Counted from the stretch's first letter, positions 48,101-55,692 are shown. The stretch: 64,000 nt of DNA from Flavobacterium piscis (GCF_001686925.1 NZ_LVEN01000002.1:62001-126000); one strand, 5' to 3'. Notes: generated by a model from the sequence alone, not told the origin. Numbers and translations are program-made.

Positions 48101-49668
48101 TTTATGCAAAAGGATTTCCTGCAAACATTGACATTTCAGGATCGAAATCTAAAAGCATCGATTTTGTATTGAGAGATGTAATACCCAATTCGATGAGTGT
48201 TGATTTCAAATTATTTTACAATCCGTTTAGTTCTATTTTTGATGGTCTGGAAAGTATGATGAGAGAACCTTATGGCTGTTTTGAACAAGTTTCATCTTCT
48301 AATTATCCGAATATTATGGTTATGCAATTGTCAAAATTTAAGAATACAGCACCGGAATTTAAACAGCGTGCGCTGCAATTTTTAGAAAATGGCTATCAAA
48401 AACTTAAAAATTACGAATCAAAAGACGGAGGTTTTGAATGGTACGGCGGAAATCCCGGAAATGAAGCTCTAACGGCCTATGGTTTATTACAGTTTAATGA
48501 AATGAAAGAATTCATTAATGTAGATCAAAAATTAATCGGGCGATCAATGGATTGGTTGAATTCCAGAAAAGATGATAAAGGCGGGTTTAAACAAAATCCC
48601 GGAAAGTATGGTTTTTCAGGAATAAAGAAAGAAGTAAACAACGCTTATATTGTGTATGTTTTGTCTGAAATGGGTAATAAGGATATTGAAAAACAATATC
48701 AGACCGCTTTAGAAGAAGGATTAAAAAGCAAAGATCTTTATCGAATGGAATTATTGGCGTTGGCAGCATTCAATTTGAATAAAATGGAGGATTACAAGTC
48801 ATTAATGACGCTCATTAAAGCAGAAGTAAAGAAACAAGCGCTGAAGAATTTAAAAGCAGAACAATCGGTTATCAATAGTTATGGAAGATCGATGAATGTC
48901 GAGATTGCTTCATTGTATGCACTTGCTTTATTAAAAGAGAAGAAAATCGCAGATGATGTTGTTGAAATTATAGATTACATACAATCTGCCAAAACTTCTT
49001 ACGGATTTGGTTCTACACAAGCAACGGCTTTGGCTTTGAAAGCAGTTACTGAATTCAATAAAATTTATGTGAATAATAATGTCATGAAAATTGCGACAAT
49101 GGATTTAAATAATCAACCAATCGATTTGACTGTAAAAGATAAAGAAGGAAACGTAATTTTAAAAGAATTAAAGGTGAAAGAAGGAACAAATAACTTTTCG
49201 ATTCAAATTCAGGAAGAAAGTGGTATTCCTTATTCGTTTAATGTTCAGTACAATACCTATACACCCAATAATGCTGTGGCATGCAAATTATTTTTAACTA
49301 CAAAAGCAGTAATAAATAAAGTAAAAGTTAGCGAAACAGTTCGGGTAGAAATTGAAATTCAGAATAAAACTACCAGTGAAATATCAAACCCAATTGCAAG
49401 AATTGGAATTCCCGGCGGATTAACTCCTGAGCCGTGGCAATTAAAAGAACTGGTAGAAAAGAATGCAGTAGATTATTATGAAATTTTCGACAATGAGCTT
49501 GTATTTTATTTCAGAAAATTAAACGGAAAAGAAATCCGAAAAATCAATGTCGATTTTAAAGCCATTGTTCCCGGAAGTTATAAAGGAGTCGCTTCTTCGG
49601 CTTATTTGTATTATGAAAAAGAACATAAAAACTGGAATCAGGGATTGGAGATAGAAGTGTTGCCTTGA
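45133..49668 (+). CDS. alpha-2-macroglobulin-like protein containing a TonB plug domain
   Basis: A 1511-residue exported protein (signal peptide 1-19, ending TAVAQ). The first 530 residues look like macroglobulin (MG) beta-sandwiches, including the MG2-like VYLQLNNVLYTPGETVFFK. A carboxypeptidase-regulatory-like segment follows (about 538-595). Residues about 658-790 are a SusC-type plug: SEVIVMGYGTTTRKMVSGS, IIIRGMSSIYGSRAG, PLIVVDGIPYAN. Then comes the bait/A2M region (CIYWNAIVQTDNRGQADFEF), a thioester motif CFEQ with Cys1049, and an alpha-helical thioester domain to about 1290. It starts one base after the plug-less barrel gene. It probably forms one outer-membrane complex with that barrel, its plug closing the barrel and its macroglobulin part outside or in the periplasm. 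Role unproven; protease trapping or large-substrate uptake are guesses. Confidence 0.88.
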   Translation: MMKKILYILFLLVVKTAVAQNFEADWNTVYQSSVTEKVYLQLNNVLYTPGETVFFKAFVTESDNKPSALSDYLYVDLFQGNKKLISQFYVIENGSVAGSYTLPADGISGLYTIKAYTKIQNALSENIFTKTFFVQKVVAPRILMTLDFKKKAYGKGEVCQADFELKNLENLPIRNYAFKYDVFIAGKKIDSLQAKTDDFGKAIIQFKLPENLTSNDGILNVLLDYDNVKESVTRSIPINLNFIDLQFLPESGNLVLNEASSLFFIAKNEFGFPMDIAGYIEDEKGNKMTDFKSIHDGMGNVMLKSEENKNYFAVVTSPFASKEKIALPKAEQNVFVINAKKNPEKLALQIYAPLAIDANILVRNTAKIHQKINLNLKQGWNSLDINTKNFPVGIHSFSLVVENKIVAERLVFLNCQDGLKIEIKTDKETYLPREKVKVSIVTKDKNNAPIPSNLSVSVLDSKLLTYIDDKQDNILSWLFLGFELKGKIFEPRFYFDDNKKIENREEAIDLLLNTHGWRKYDQKNLQKLISEFKNNRPEKTPVIEGFITSYENKGFAKKVLLFTDNGKVYETKSNSSGYFKFNKIPFSNLACVVVESRKSAKYKITHSFSGLADFIKMKDTLSNTTTLNIDYKPVEKRETLAENGQVRGNSVSLDSDSAALSEVIVMGYGTTTRKMVSGSITYLTSRDLTNSSLSGRVAGIQITESSGQAGASDKIIIRGMSSIYGSRAGSQPLIVVDGIPYANNENSSVFGNLSVNSIESIVFLKDASATAIYGSSGAYGVIVVTTKNKLLQGNTLLGARYHYSFEYINKLGKNILNVAESFYAPKYKSTIVEEKTDFRSCIYWNAIVQTDNRGQADFEFYTSDDNTSFKIMAEGTSYKGDLGKSEASFAVKELIQSDVKIPLFASEQDVILLPLWLKNNSGKNIKLEYKVDFPKNKNEISESAFIELKPNESKTVNIKLIAEKVGKNLPLEITLSGENYTTKIKKIIDIYAKGFPANIDISGSKSKSIDFVLRDVIPNSMSVDFKLFYNPFSSIFDGLESMMREPYGCFEQVSSSNYPNIMVMQLSKFKNTAPEFKQRALQFLENGYQKLKNYESKDGGFEWYGGNPGNEALTAYGLLQFNEMKEFINVDQKLIGRSMDWLNSRKDDKGGFKQNPGKYGFSGIKKEVNNAYIVYVLSEMGNKDIEKQYQTALEEGLKSKDLYRMELLALAAFNLNKMEDYKSLMTLIKAEVKKQALKNLKAEQSVINSYGRSMNVEIASLYALALLKEKKIADDVVEIIDYIQSAKTSYGFGSTQATALALKAVTEFNKIYVNNNVMKIATMDLNNQPIDLTVKDKEGNVILKELKVKEGTNNFSIQIQEESGIPYSFNVQYNTYTPNNAVACKLFLTTKAVINKVKVSETVRVEIEIQNKTTSEISNPIARIGIPGGLTPEPWQLKELVEKNAVDYYEIFDNELVFYFRKLNGKEIRKINVDFKAIVPGSYKGVASSAYLYYEKEHKNWNQGLEIEVLP

Positions 49669-49678
49669 TTTAAATGAT

Positions 49679-49711
49679 CCTAACAGGTTTTAAAACCTGT
49701 TAGGTGTTTTT
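49679..49711. terminator. bidirectional terminator after the macroglobulin gene
   Basis: CCTAACAGGTTTT and its complement (49679-49704) form a nearly loop-free perfect stem of 13 bp, followed by a T-run on the plus strand. It separates two convergent genes. Confidence 0.85.
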
Positions 49712-49724
49712 GTTACTACTATAA

Positions 49725-50786
49725 TCAAAATTCTTTCCCTTTATAATAATTCACCATCAAATCGATAAATTTACTATAACTGTCCATTCCGTCTTTTTGA
49801 TTGTTTGTTTTTAAAAAAGTATCATAAAAAGCATGAAAACCTTCGTCAATAAAAGTGTCGTATTGTTTCCAGAAATCCTGACTTTCCTGATAGTTTTTTA
49901 AGATTCCAACATGAACTGTTTTCTTTAATTCATTGAAAATTTTCTCATTTTTAAACTGCCAGATTCCCAAACAATAACGCAAAACAAAACTGTAACCGGC
50001 ATACTGATAATATAGATTTTCGTTTTTAACAGAAGCCAAAACACCAATAAAATTGCATTCACTTTCGCTCGCAAATCCCATTTGGTGTGCCATTTCATGA
50101 TTTGCTGTTAGGGGAAAAGTATACATCGGCAACAAATCATTAACCTGTGCTTCATTCGTAAACGGATTCAAATATCCGCCAAAACCCATATAAGTTAAAG
50201 GTACGCTGAAAAGTGATTTTTTAACGCTTGGAATTTCATACTTAAAAAAGGAATGTTCTTTGGCCAGATTGTTATAACCGTTCAGATTCATTCTGAAAAC
50301 TTCTGCCTGCGAATACGGAAAAACGATTTTTAAGCTATCATTTTTAGTAATCTGAAACTGGATTTTATTGGTTTTTACTATAAGTTTTTTGGTAAAAGCT
50401 AATAATTCAGCATCGGTATATTCTCTCTGAATTTTCATTTTTTCAAAAAGAGGTTCGCGGTAATAATTGAAAGCCCACAGCAAATGAAAGAAAAAGTAAA
50501 AAACAGAAAGAACACTTAAAGTCTTTAGGAGATTATCTTTCCATTGTAGTTTCCAGGTTTTACGTACTTTCCAAAACCATCTAATCAATAATAAGATTAA
50601 AATGGAATAGATAACATCACCAACTGAAAAAGGAATTTTACCTAAAATGATTCTCGAAAAATGAGAGATTTTTATATATAATGTGTTGCTGTAAAATCGT
50701 TCGATAAACTCTGGAAAGAAGGGTAGTATCTTTAAGATGATGATTTGAATTAAGAGGAATAAAGGAAGGATGTATTTTCTTCTCAC
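49725..50786 (-). CDS. DUF3810 membrane protein with HExxH motif
   Basis: A 353-residue protein with three or four membrane helices in the first 110 residues (YILPLFLLIQIIILKIL; SVLSVFYFFFHLLWAF). The soluble part then contains ANHEMAHQMGFASESECNF. The HEMAH motif and nearby glutamates are a zinc-metalloprotease pattern, so it may be a membrane-bound peptidase. DUF3810 members have no proven activity. It lies alone between two terminators/promoters. Confidence 0.85.
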   Translation of the reverse strand: MRRKYILPLFLLIQIIILKILPFFPEFIERFYSNTLYIKISHFSRIILGKIPFSVGDVIYSILILLLIRWFWKVRKTWKLQWKDNLLKTLSVLSVFYFFFHLLWAFNYYREPLFEKMKIQREYTDAELLAFTKKLIVKTNKIQFQITKNDSLKIVFPYSQAEVFRMNLNGYNNLAKEHSFFKYEIPSVKKSLFSVPLTYMGFGGYLNPFTNEAQVNDLLPMYTFPLTANHEMAHQMGFASESECNFIGVLASVKNENLYYQYAGYSFVLRYCLGIWQFKNEKIFNELKKTVHVGILKNYQESQDFWKQYDTFIDEGFHAFYDTFLKTNNQKDGMDSYSKFIDLMVNYYKGKEF

Positions 50787-50843
50787 AATTTTGCTTTTGG
50801 TATAAAAATAATAATTAATATAGTAGTTCGCTTTCTTTTTTTG

Positions 50844-50851
50844 TAAATTTG
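50844..50851 (+). promoter_or_regulatory. -7 box of the toxin-antitoxin promoter
   Basis: TAAATTTG matches TAnnTTTG and lies 20 bases before the antitoxin ATG. A possible autoregulatory operator was not identified. Confidence 0.45.
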
Positions 50852-50871
50852 TTACTTATAACAAGGGAAAA

Positions 50872-51084
50872 ATGACACAAATCACTTTAAATATTCCAGA
50901 TAATGAATTGTCATTCTTTATGCAGTTAATAGAAAAATTTAATTATGAAACCGTAATTAATGAATTTTCTGTTACCGAAGAAATGAAAAATTTATTAGAT
51001 GAAAGAAGATCAACATCAAAAGTTGAAGATTTTCTTCCGTGGAATGAAGCGAAAAAACAATTGCGTTTTAAATCTGGAAAATGA
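50872..51084 (+). CDS. probable antitoxin of a RelE/ParE-type pair
   Basis: A 70-residue protein directly upstream of a ParE-like toxin gene and overlapping it by four bases (ATGA). The start is a beta-strand-like ITLNIPDNELSFFMQLI, which may form a ribbon for DNA binding. The C-terminal half (VEDFLPWNEAKKQLRFKSG) would be the toxin-neutralising arm. The DNA-binding fold is not certain. The assignment rests mainly on gene order, size and the overlap. Confidence 0.7.
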   Translation: MTQITLNIPDNELSFFMQLIEKFNYETVINEFSVTEEMKNLLDERRSTSKVEDFLPWNEAKKQLRFKSGK

Positions 51085-51374
51085 TTTTTGAAGTTGTAAT
51101 TGAGCCAAGAGCAATTCTTGATATACAAGATGCAATTGATTATTATGAATCTAAACAAATTGGATTGGGTGACTATTTTTATCAGGTAATTGATGAGCAT
51201 ATAAAAACATTAACCAAAAATCCTTTCTTTCAAATCAGATACAAAGATTATCATGGTTTGCCTACGAAAAAATTCCCGTTTATTATTCTTTATTTCATTG
51301 ATGAAAAATTGATGACTATTTATATTTTATCAGTTTTTAATACAGCACTTAATCCTTCTAAGTATCCTAAGTAA
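51081..51374 (+). CDS. RelE/ParE-superfamily toxin
   Basis: A 97-residue protein of the ParE/RelE fold. Typical features are the N-terminal strand FEVVIEPRAILDIQDAIDYY, a helix, the YKDYHGLPTKKFPFIILYF strand pair and the C-terminal strand TIYILSVFNTALNP. ParE members poison gyrase while RelE members cut mRNA; the presence of the ARG/KFPF segment with few catalytic basic residues does not decide. It overlaps the antitoxin gene by four bases, so translation is coupled. Confidence 0.82.
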   Translation: MIFEVVIEPRAILDIQDAIDYYESKQIGLGDYFYQVIDEHIKTLTKNPFFQIRYKDYHGLPTKKFPFIILYFIDEKLMTIYILSVFNTALNPSKYPK

Positions 51375-51410
51375 GATCCAAATACAATATTGATTGATAA
51401 AAAAAGTTGG

Positions 51411-51528
51411 CCACGAATTCCACGAACTTTCACTAACTATTAGATTATAATTTTACAAAACAAGATAGTATTGGTGAAATTGTATTTTAATTTCAATAAG
51501 ATTATTGCTAATTCGTGAAATTCGTGGC
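51411..51528. repeat. GCCACGAATT-type inverted repeat
   Basis: GGCCACGAATTCCACGAA near 51411 and TTCGTGAAATTCGTGGC near 51512 are complementary over 17 bp with one mismatch. It is the third member of this dispersed palindrome family in the window and lies between the toxin gene and pepD. Confidence 0.7.
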
Positions 51529-51548
51529 GAAAAAAAATATAAACTTTG

Positions 51549-51556
51549 TAACTTTG
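51549..51556 (+). promoter_or_regulatory. -7 box of the pepD promoter
   Basis: TAACTTTG matches TAnnTTTG and lies 34 bases before the chosen pepD ATG. Confidence 0.45.
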
Positions 51557-51590
51557 GAACTCTTAATTGTTAAACTTCAAACAAAATATA

Positions 51591-53051
51591 ATGAGTCAGG
51601 AAATAAGAAATCTGGAACCAAAAGCACTTTGGAATAAATTCGCCGATTTAAACGAAGTTCCGCGTCCGTCAAAGAAAGAAGAACGCGTAATCGAGTTTAT
51701 GAAAAACTTCGGAAACAGCTTAGGTTTAGAAACTTTTGAAGACGATATACGAAATGTAATCATCAGAAAACCGGCAACTCCGGGAATGGAAAATCGCAAA
51801 GCAATCGTTATGCAGGGACATCTTGATATGGTGCACCAAAAAAATGCAGATACAGTTTTTGATTTCGATACACAAGGAATAGACATGTATGTTGATGGCG
51901 ACTGGGTTCGTGCGCGCGGTACAACACTTGGTGCTGACAATGGGTTAGGTGTAGCTACAATTATGGCAATTCTGGAAAGCAAAGATATTCCGCATCCTGC
52001 AATCGAAGCTTTGTTTACTATTGATGAAGAAACCGGAATGACAGGAGCTTTAAATTTAAAAGGAGGAATTCTTCAGGGACAGATTCTTTTGAATTTAGAT
52101 ACAGAAGAAGATGATGAAATTGATATTGGCTGCGCCGGTGGAATCGATGTAACGGCTACAAGAAGCTATAATGAAGAAGAAGTTCCGGAAGGATCAGTTG
52201 GACACATTATTACCGTAAAAGGACTTAATGGAGGTCATTCAGGAATGGATATTCATAAAGGTTTAGGGAATGCTAATAAAATTATGAACCGTTTGTTATT
52301 TGATGCTTTTGAAAACTTTGGTTTACAAGTGGCTGAAATTAACGGAGGAAGTTTAAGAAATGCAATTCCGAGAGAAAGCGTTGCAAAAGTGATTATTTCT
52401 GAAATGTTTGATGAGGCGTATATTTTTGACATGCAGGAAATCATCAATGATATAAAAGCAGAATATAAAACAACGGAACCAAATCTTACTATCGAAATCG
52501 TAAAATGCGATTTGCCTGAAAAAATAATGGATTTAGGTGTTCAGGAAGGAATTATTAGAGCGATTTATGCTGCACATAATGGTGTTTACAGAATGAGTGC
52601 TGATATGGCTGATTTGGTTGAAACATCAAATAATATCGCAAGAGTGATTGTAAAAGATGGTGAAATTTCAATTGGTTGTTTGACACGTTCGTCTGTTGAA
52701 ACTTCAAAATTCGATTTGGCTAATGCATTGCGTTCTGCTTTTGAATTAGTAGGTTGTGAAGTTGAACTTTCTGGTTCTTATCCGGGATGGACACCAAATG
52801 TAAATTCTGAAATACTGGATACTTTGGTTGGAATCTACGAAAAACAAAATGGTGAAAAGCCAAAAGTGGTAGCTTGTCACGCTGGTTTAGAATGTGGAAT
52901 TTTAGGAACAAATTATCCTGATATGGATATGATTTCTTTTGGACCAACCATTCACGGTGCACATTCACCTGATGAAAGAGCAAGTATTTCTTCGGCTCAA
53001 AAATATTGGAAATTTGTATTAGAAATTCTTTCTAATATTCCGGTTAAATAA
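51591..53051 (+). CDS. pepD: aminoacyl-histidine dipeptidase (PepD/M20 family)
   Basis: A 486-residue M20C zinc peptidase that splits Xaa-His and other dipeptides in the cytosol. Metal and catalytic segments are complete: MQGHLDMVHQK (first zinc ligand and catalytic Asp), GADNGLGVATIMAI (bridging Asp), DEETGMTGAL (catalytic Glu pair), LNLDTEEDDEIDIGCAGG, and the C-terminal FGPTIHGAHSPDER with the last ligand. ATG 51591 is chosen because the family begins at SQEIRNLEPKALW; an in-frame TTG at 51567 adds eight residues without homology. Confidence 0.95.
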   Translation: MSQEIRNLEPKALWNKFADLNEVPRPSKKEERVIEFMKNFGNSLGLETFEDDIRNVIIRKPATPGMENRKAIVMQGHLDMVHQKNADTVFDFDTQGIDMYVDGDWVRARGTTLGADNGLGVATIMAILESKDIPHPAIEALFTIDEETGMTGALNLKGGILQGQILLNLDTEEDDEIDIGCAGGIDVTATRSYNEEEVPEGSVGHIITVKGLNGGHSGMDIHKGLGNANKIMNRLLFDAFENFGLQVAEINGGSLRNAIPRESVAKVIISEMFDEAYIFDMQEIINDIKAEYKTTEPNLTIEIVKCDLPEKIMDLGVQEGIIRAIYAAHNGVYRMSADMADLVETSNNIARVIVKDGEISIGCLTRSSVETSKFDLANALRSAFELVGCEVELSGSYPGWTPNVNSEILDTLVGIYEKQNGEKPKVVACHAGLECGILGTNYPDMDMISFGPTIHGAHSPDERASISSAQKYWKFVLEILSNIPVK

Positions 53052-53119
53052 AGTAATCAGTTTTCAGTCACAGTTTTCAGTTTCTCATTGAGACTGAAAA
53101 CTGCGACTGCGACTGAAAA

Positions 53120-53230
53120 TTAATCTCTCTTAGGACTATTTTTCTTTTCTCTTTTTTCTTCTTTCTTTTCCTTAGCCGTTTTTAGCGGTTCTTTTTTTGC
53201 TGTTTTTTTAGCATCCTGACTCTTAGCCAT
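53120..53230 (-). CDS. 36-residue lysine-rich protein
   Basis: An ATG at 53228-53230 on the minus strand opens a frame of 36 codons and TAA, starting MAKSQDAKKTAKKEPLKT and ending NSPKRD. About two-fifths of the residues are lysine, in runs such as KEKKEEKREKK. It could be a small nucleic-acid- or ribosome-associated protein, but I know no named family. A simple repeat made from GACTGAAAAC units precedes it on the plus strand (53060-53118). Support is the clean frame and strong composition bias only. Confidence 0.5.
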   Translation of the reverse strand: MAKSQDAKKTAKKEPLKTAKEKKEEKREKKNSPKRD

Positions 53231-53303
53231 AATATCTTGATTTAGTTTGTATTATTTATTTTAATAGTAAATGTAAGGTTTTTAAAATCCTAAAGGCAAA
53301 AAA

Positions 53304-53332
53304 AAATCCCCAATTTTTTTAATTGAGGATTT
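53304..53332. terminator. terminator-like hairpin at the end of the cassette-like array
   Basis: AAATCCCCAATT (53304-53315) and AATTGAGGATTT (53321-53332) pair with one mismatch around a T5 loop; on the minus strand a T-run follows. It lies just beyond the last palindrome of the array. Confidence 0.5.
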
Positions 53333-53353
53333 GAGTTTGAGAAAGTATTGATT

Positions 53354-53509
53354 ATTATGTTTTGGTTTTATCGCAGGTTGTTATAAAATTAAGTCTGGTT
53401 TTCGGATTTGTCATGCGAGTGAGATCGAACAGGTAAAGCAAATTTTCTAAATATAAAACCATCCTTAAATTCAGTTTAAAATCCAAATCTCGCCAAACGG
53501 CTGTTATAC
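53354..53509 (-). repeat. attC-like palindrome R1 (degenerate)
   Basis: The plus-strand right end, CCAAACGGCTGTTATAC, and the internal AAATTAAGTC and TTCGGATTTG words place this with R2-R5, but the left arm is decayed and the length is uncertain. The heptamer GTTATAC (53503-53509) is complementary to the left heptamer of R2 and contains the stop codon of the adjacent gene. Confidence 0.6.
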
Positions 53510-54010
53510 CATGTTTTTCTTAATTTCTCTTTCATATTCGGTGTTAAAACCAAGGTAACTAATATCATTTAGTTTTATAATTTCGTTTTCACTCCAATTG
53601 GAATCTTCATCAATTAAATGTAATTCAACGGAATCATTTGTTACCCATAATATTTTACCAACAAAAAATGAATCTTCATTATCATAGGTGAAAATTGAAA
53701 CTACTTCGGATACTAAGCTTTTCAATGATTTCTCTAAATCTGTAAAGTCATTCAAATTAATATTAGCTAATAAACTTTCTGAATTGTCATTTTTCAATTC
53801 TGCATAATCTTCTTCTTCCCAAGTTCTATATTTTTCGATGTCATTATTTTTCACAATAGTAAATCCGTCAAACTTTTTGTTTTCTTCATCAAAATTAAGG
53901 AGCATAACTATTTCAGAATTTGCTACGACACACTTTCCCGTGTAAACATCATTTACAATTGGTGCAAGATCAATATCTACTATTAATCTTCTTTCTGCTA
54001 TTTCTTCCAT
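53504..54010 (-). CDS. cassette gene 1, unknown soluble protein
   Basis: A 168-residue, acidic protein without signal peptide. Segments VVANSEIVMLLNFDEENKKF, SFFVGKILWVTNDSVELHL and LNDISYLGFNTEYEREI suggest a small beta-barrel followed by a strand-rich half, but I recognise no family. Its TAA is inside the GTATAAC end of palindrome R1, and its start lies 26 bases from the matching GTTATAC of R2. This is what is expected of a gene carried in a cassette. Confidence 0.75.
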   Translation of the reverse strand: MEEIAERRLIVDIDLAPIVNDVYTGKCVVANSEIVMLLNFDEENKKFDGFTIVKNNDIEKYRTWEEEDYAELKNDNSESLLANINLNDFTDLEKSLKSLVSEVVSIFTYDNEDSFFVGKILWVTNDSVELHLIDEDSNWSENEIIKLNDISYLGFNTEYEREIKKNMV

Positions 54011-54035
54011 TTACAGTTATATGTTTAAAAATGTA

Positions 54036-54167
54036 GTATAACGTTCTGGTACTACAGAGAGTTTAGAGCTAAATTAAGCCATTTCTTTGGATTACTAAAT
54101 CATCCCAAATACAAAATTATTTTTCAATTAAGCCAATTGCCCAAATCCGTTGTAGTAGCTCTTATGC
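54036..54167 (-). repeat. attC-like palindrome R2, 132 bp
   Basis: On the plus strand it runs from GTATAACGTTCTGGTACTAC to CCGTTGTAGTAGCTCTTATGC. The arms TACTACA and TGTAGTA pair, with extra unpaired bases on one side. Inside are AAATTAAGCC and CAATTAAGCC words about 65 bases apart. The left heptamer matches the far end of gene 1, the right heptamer (CTTATGC) the far end of gene 2. Confidence 0.8.
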
Positions 54168-54626
54168 ATAGTGCTTTTCTAGTGTCAATATAGAAGTAAT
54201 TACAGCTTTTATTATAGTTATTATAACTAATATTTGAAGAAAAGAAAACAAAGCTATTTCATAATTTAGACCTTTGATTTTTTCAGGTAGAAGTTCTTTT
54301 CCAAATACATTTTTCATATTTTGAGCACTAGATATAAAATTCAAGAAAAAGTAAGTCAACGCTAAACCAGCTATAAGCAAAATTAAATTATGGAAAAGGT
54401 TATTGAAGTTTTGTTTAAACTGTCTAAGTAATGTCAATATAAACAATGAAACTAACCAAAAGAAAAATAACATTAATCCAGCTGTCATTTGAATGTTATT
54501 GCCAAAAACGGGTATGACAAAAAGGTTTTTAGAATATGTAATTCTACTAAGAAAAGCTATTCCAAAGAACCCAATTATTAAACTCAACAATAAATATAAA
54601 AATTCAAATAGTATAGTTTTTTTCAT
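54162..54626 (-). CDS. cassette gene 2, four-helix membrane protein
   Basis: About 154 residues with four hydrophobic helices: LFEFLYLLLSLIIGFFGIAF, LFFFWLVSLFILTLL, LILLIAGLALTYFFL and FLQILVIITIIKAVITSIL. No family is recognised. An upstream ATG at 54644 in the same frame adds NHSN-type residues before KKTILFE; the inner ATG is preferred because it begins right before the first helix. The TAA stop is part of the CTTATGC end of palindrome R2. Its two flanking ends, CTTATGCATAGTGC and its near-complement GCATTGTGCATAAG, match each other. Confidence 0.75.
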   Translation of the reverse strand: MKKTILFEFLYLLLSLIIGFFGIAFLSRITYSKNLFVIPVFGNNIQMTAGLMLFFFWLVSLFILTLLRQFKQNFNNLFHNLILLIAGLALTYFFLNFISSAQNMKNVFGKELLPEKIKGLNYEIALFSFLQILVIITIIKAVITSILTLEKHYA

Positions 54627-54647
54627 GTTACTGTGGTTTTGCATTGT

Positions 54648-54777
54648 GCATAAGGTTCAGGTGTTTGTTGAGTTTGCAAGCTTTATAACTGAGTTCTTTC
54701 GGCTAAGATAAATATCTTTCGAAACTCAAACTTGAATTTATTACGAAATTTGCAATCTTGCCAAATGGCTTTTATGT
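54648..54777 (-). repeat. attC-like palindrome R3, 130 bp (diverged)
   Basis: It starts GCATAAGGTTCAGGTGTTTG and ends TTGCCAAATGGCTTTTATGT on the plus strand. The shared inner words are weaker than in R2, R4 and R5. Its left end pairs with the right end of R2. Its right end does not clearly match R4, so that cassette end has decayed or recombined. Confidence 0.6.
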
Positions 54778-54788
54778 GTAGTTTTTTA

Positions 54789-55531
54789 TTATAGGTTTGG
54801 AAAAGGAAGTCTGTATGTCAACGAATATTTTTCTCCATTTATTTCGACAGCTTGTTTTTCTTTCATGTTTTTTAAAAGCTCTATAAATTCTTTATAGTAT
54901 TTTTTGTCTAAATAGATACTATATAAATCTTCATTGCGTTTTACGGTTGATTCACTTTTAATGTCATTCCATTTAATATTCCATTTCAACGATTTTTCAG
55001 GTGCATAACTATATTTTGTAGCCATAACTTCAAAAGTGTTTGGTAACCATTCTATCGCTTTATTGTCTTCGAATTTGATAATCTTGTCATAAACATCAAG
55101 AAAGTCTTTTGGTGTTTCTTTTCTTGCTTGATTTTTTAAATTGCGTAATTGTCCATAAACACTTAATTGCCTTACAGGATCAAAGTTTAACAGCAAAATA
55201 TTTGTTGGTTGATCAGTGGCAGTTGATGCTTCTATAAAATCCTCTTGCTTCATCAAATTGTCTGTAATTCCAAACGATTTAATTAATTTTTGAGTTGTTT
55301 CTTTGTCATTAGTTACTTCAAAATATTTTGTTTCTTTACCGACAATTTCTTATAAATGATTTGACCATTTTCGTACAAAGCAAAAGTTGGAACATCAGAG
55401 CCAATAACCATAAGCCAAGGATCTGTTTCAATAAGTGCAATTAAAGGACGCCCATATTTTTCCTTATCAGTTTGTCCGGAACAACTTGTCAATGCTAAAG
55501 CAAAGAATAATGTTAAAAAATAATTTTTCAT
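54789..55531 (-). pseudogene. cassette gene 3, lipoprotein with one-base frameshift
   Basis: The minus-strand frame starting at 55531 has a lipoprotein signal (LFFALALTSCSGQ) and continues VGSDVPTF-like sequence to GQIIYKK, then reaches a stop at 55313. A second open frame down to 54789 continues as IVGKETKYFEVTNDKETTQK. Adding one A to the A3 run (plus-strand T3 at 55346-55348) joins both into about 247 residues. The downstream part (FEVMATKYSYAPEKSLKWNI, EFIELLKNMKEKQ) has no recognised family. The break may be a decayed gene or a sequencing indel. The first ATG of the downstream part (55256) is not a natural start. Confidence 0.72.
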
Positions 55532-55553
55532 AAATAATTTTGGTTAAAGTTGA

Positions 55554-55684
55554 ATACGACGTTCTGATACTACAGCTGCTTCAGTAATAAATTAAGCGCA
55601 TTTGACCGATTTGCCAAATCATACAAATACAAAACTATTTTCAATTAAGCCTATTGCCCAAATCCGTTGTAGTAGTTGTTAGCA
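55554..55684 (-). repeat. attC-like palindrome R4, 131 bp
   Basis: It runs from ATACGACGTTCTGATACTAC to CCGTTGTAGTAGTTGTTAGC on the plus strand, with paired arms TACTACA/TGTAGTA, AAATTAAGCG and CAATTAAGCC words, and a central GATTTGCCAAATC palindrome. The right end GTTAGCAAA matches the far side of gene 4. The left end ATACGAC appears mutated from ATATAAC-like ends. Confidence 0.8.
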
Positions 55685-55692
55685 AATCGTCT

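Noticed and set aside
55313..55531. Independent 72-residue lipoprotein
   Set aside because: The frame ends in the middle of a strand-like sequence, and the downstream frame continues it after one base. It is treated as the first part of one broken gene.
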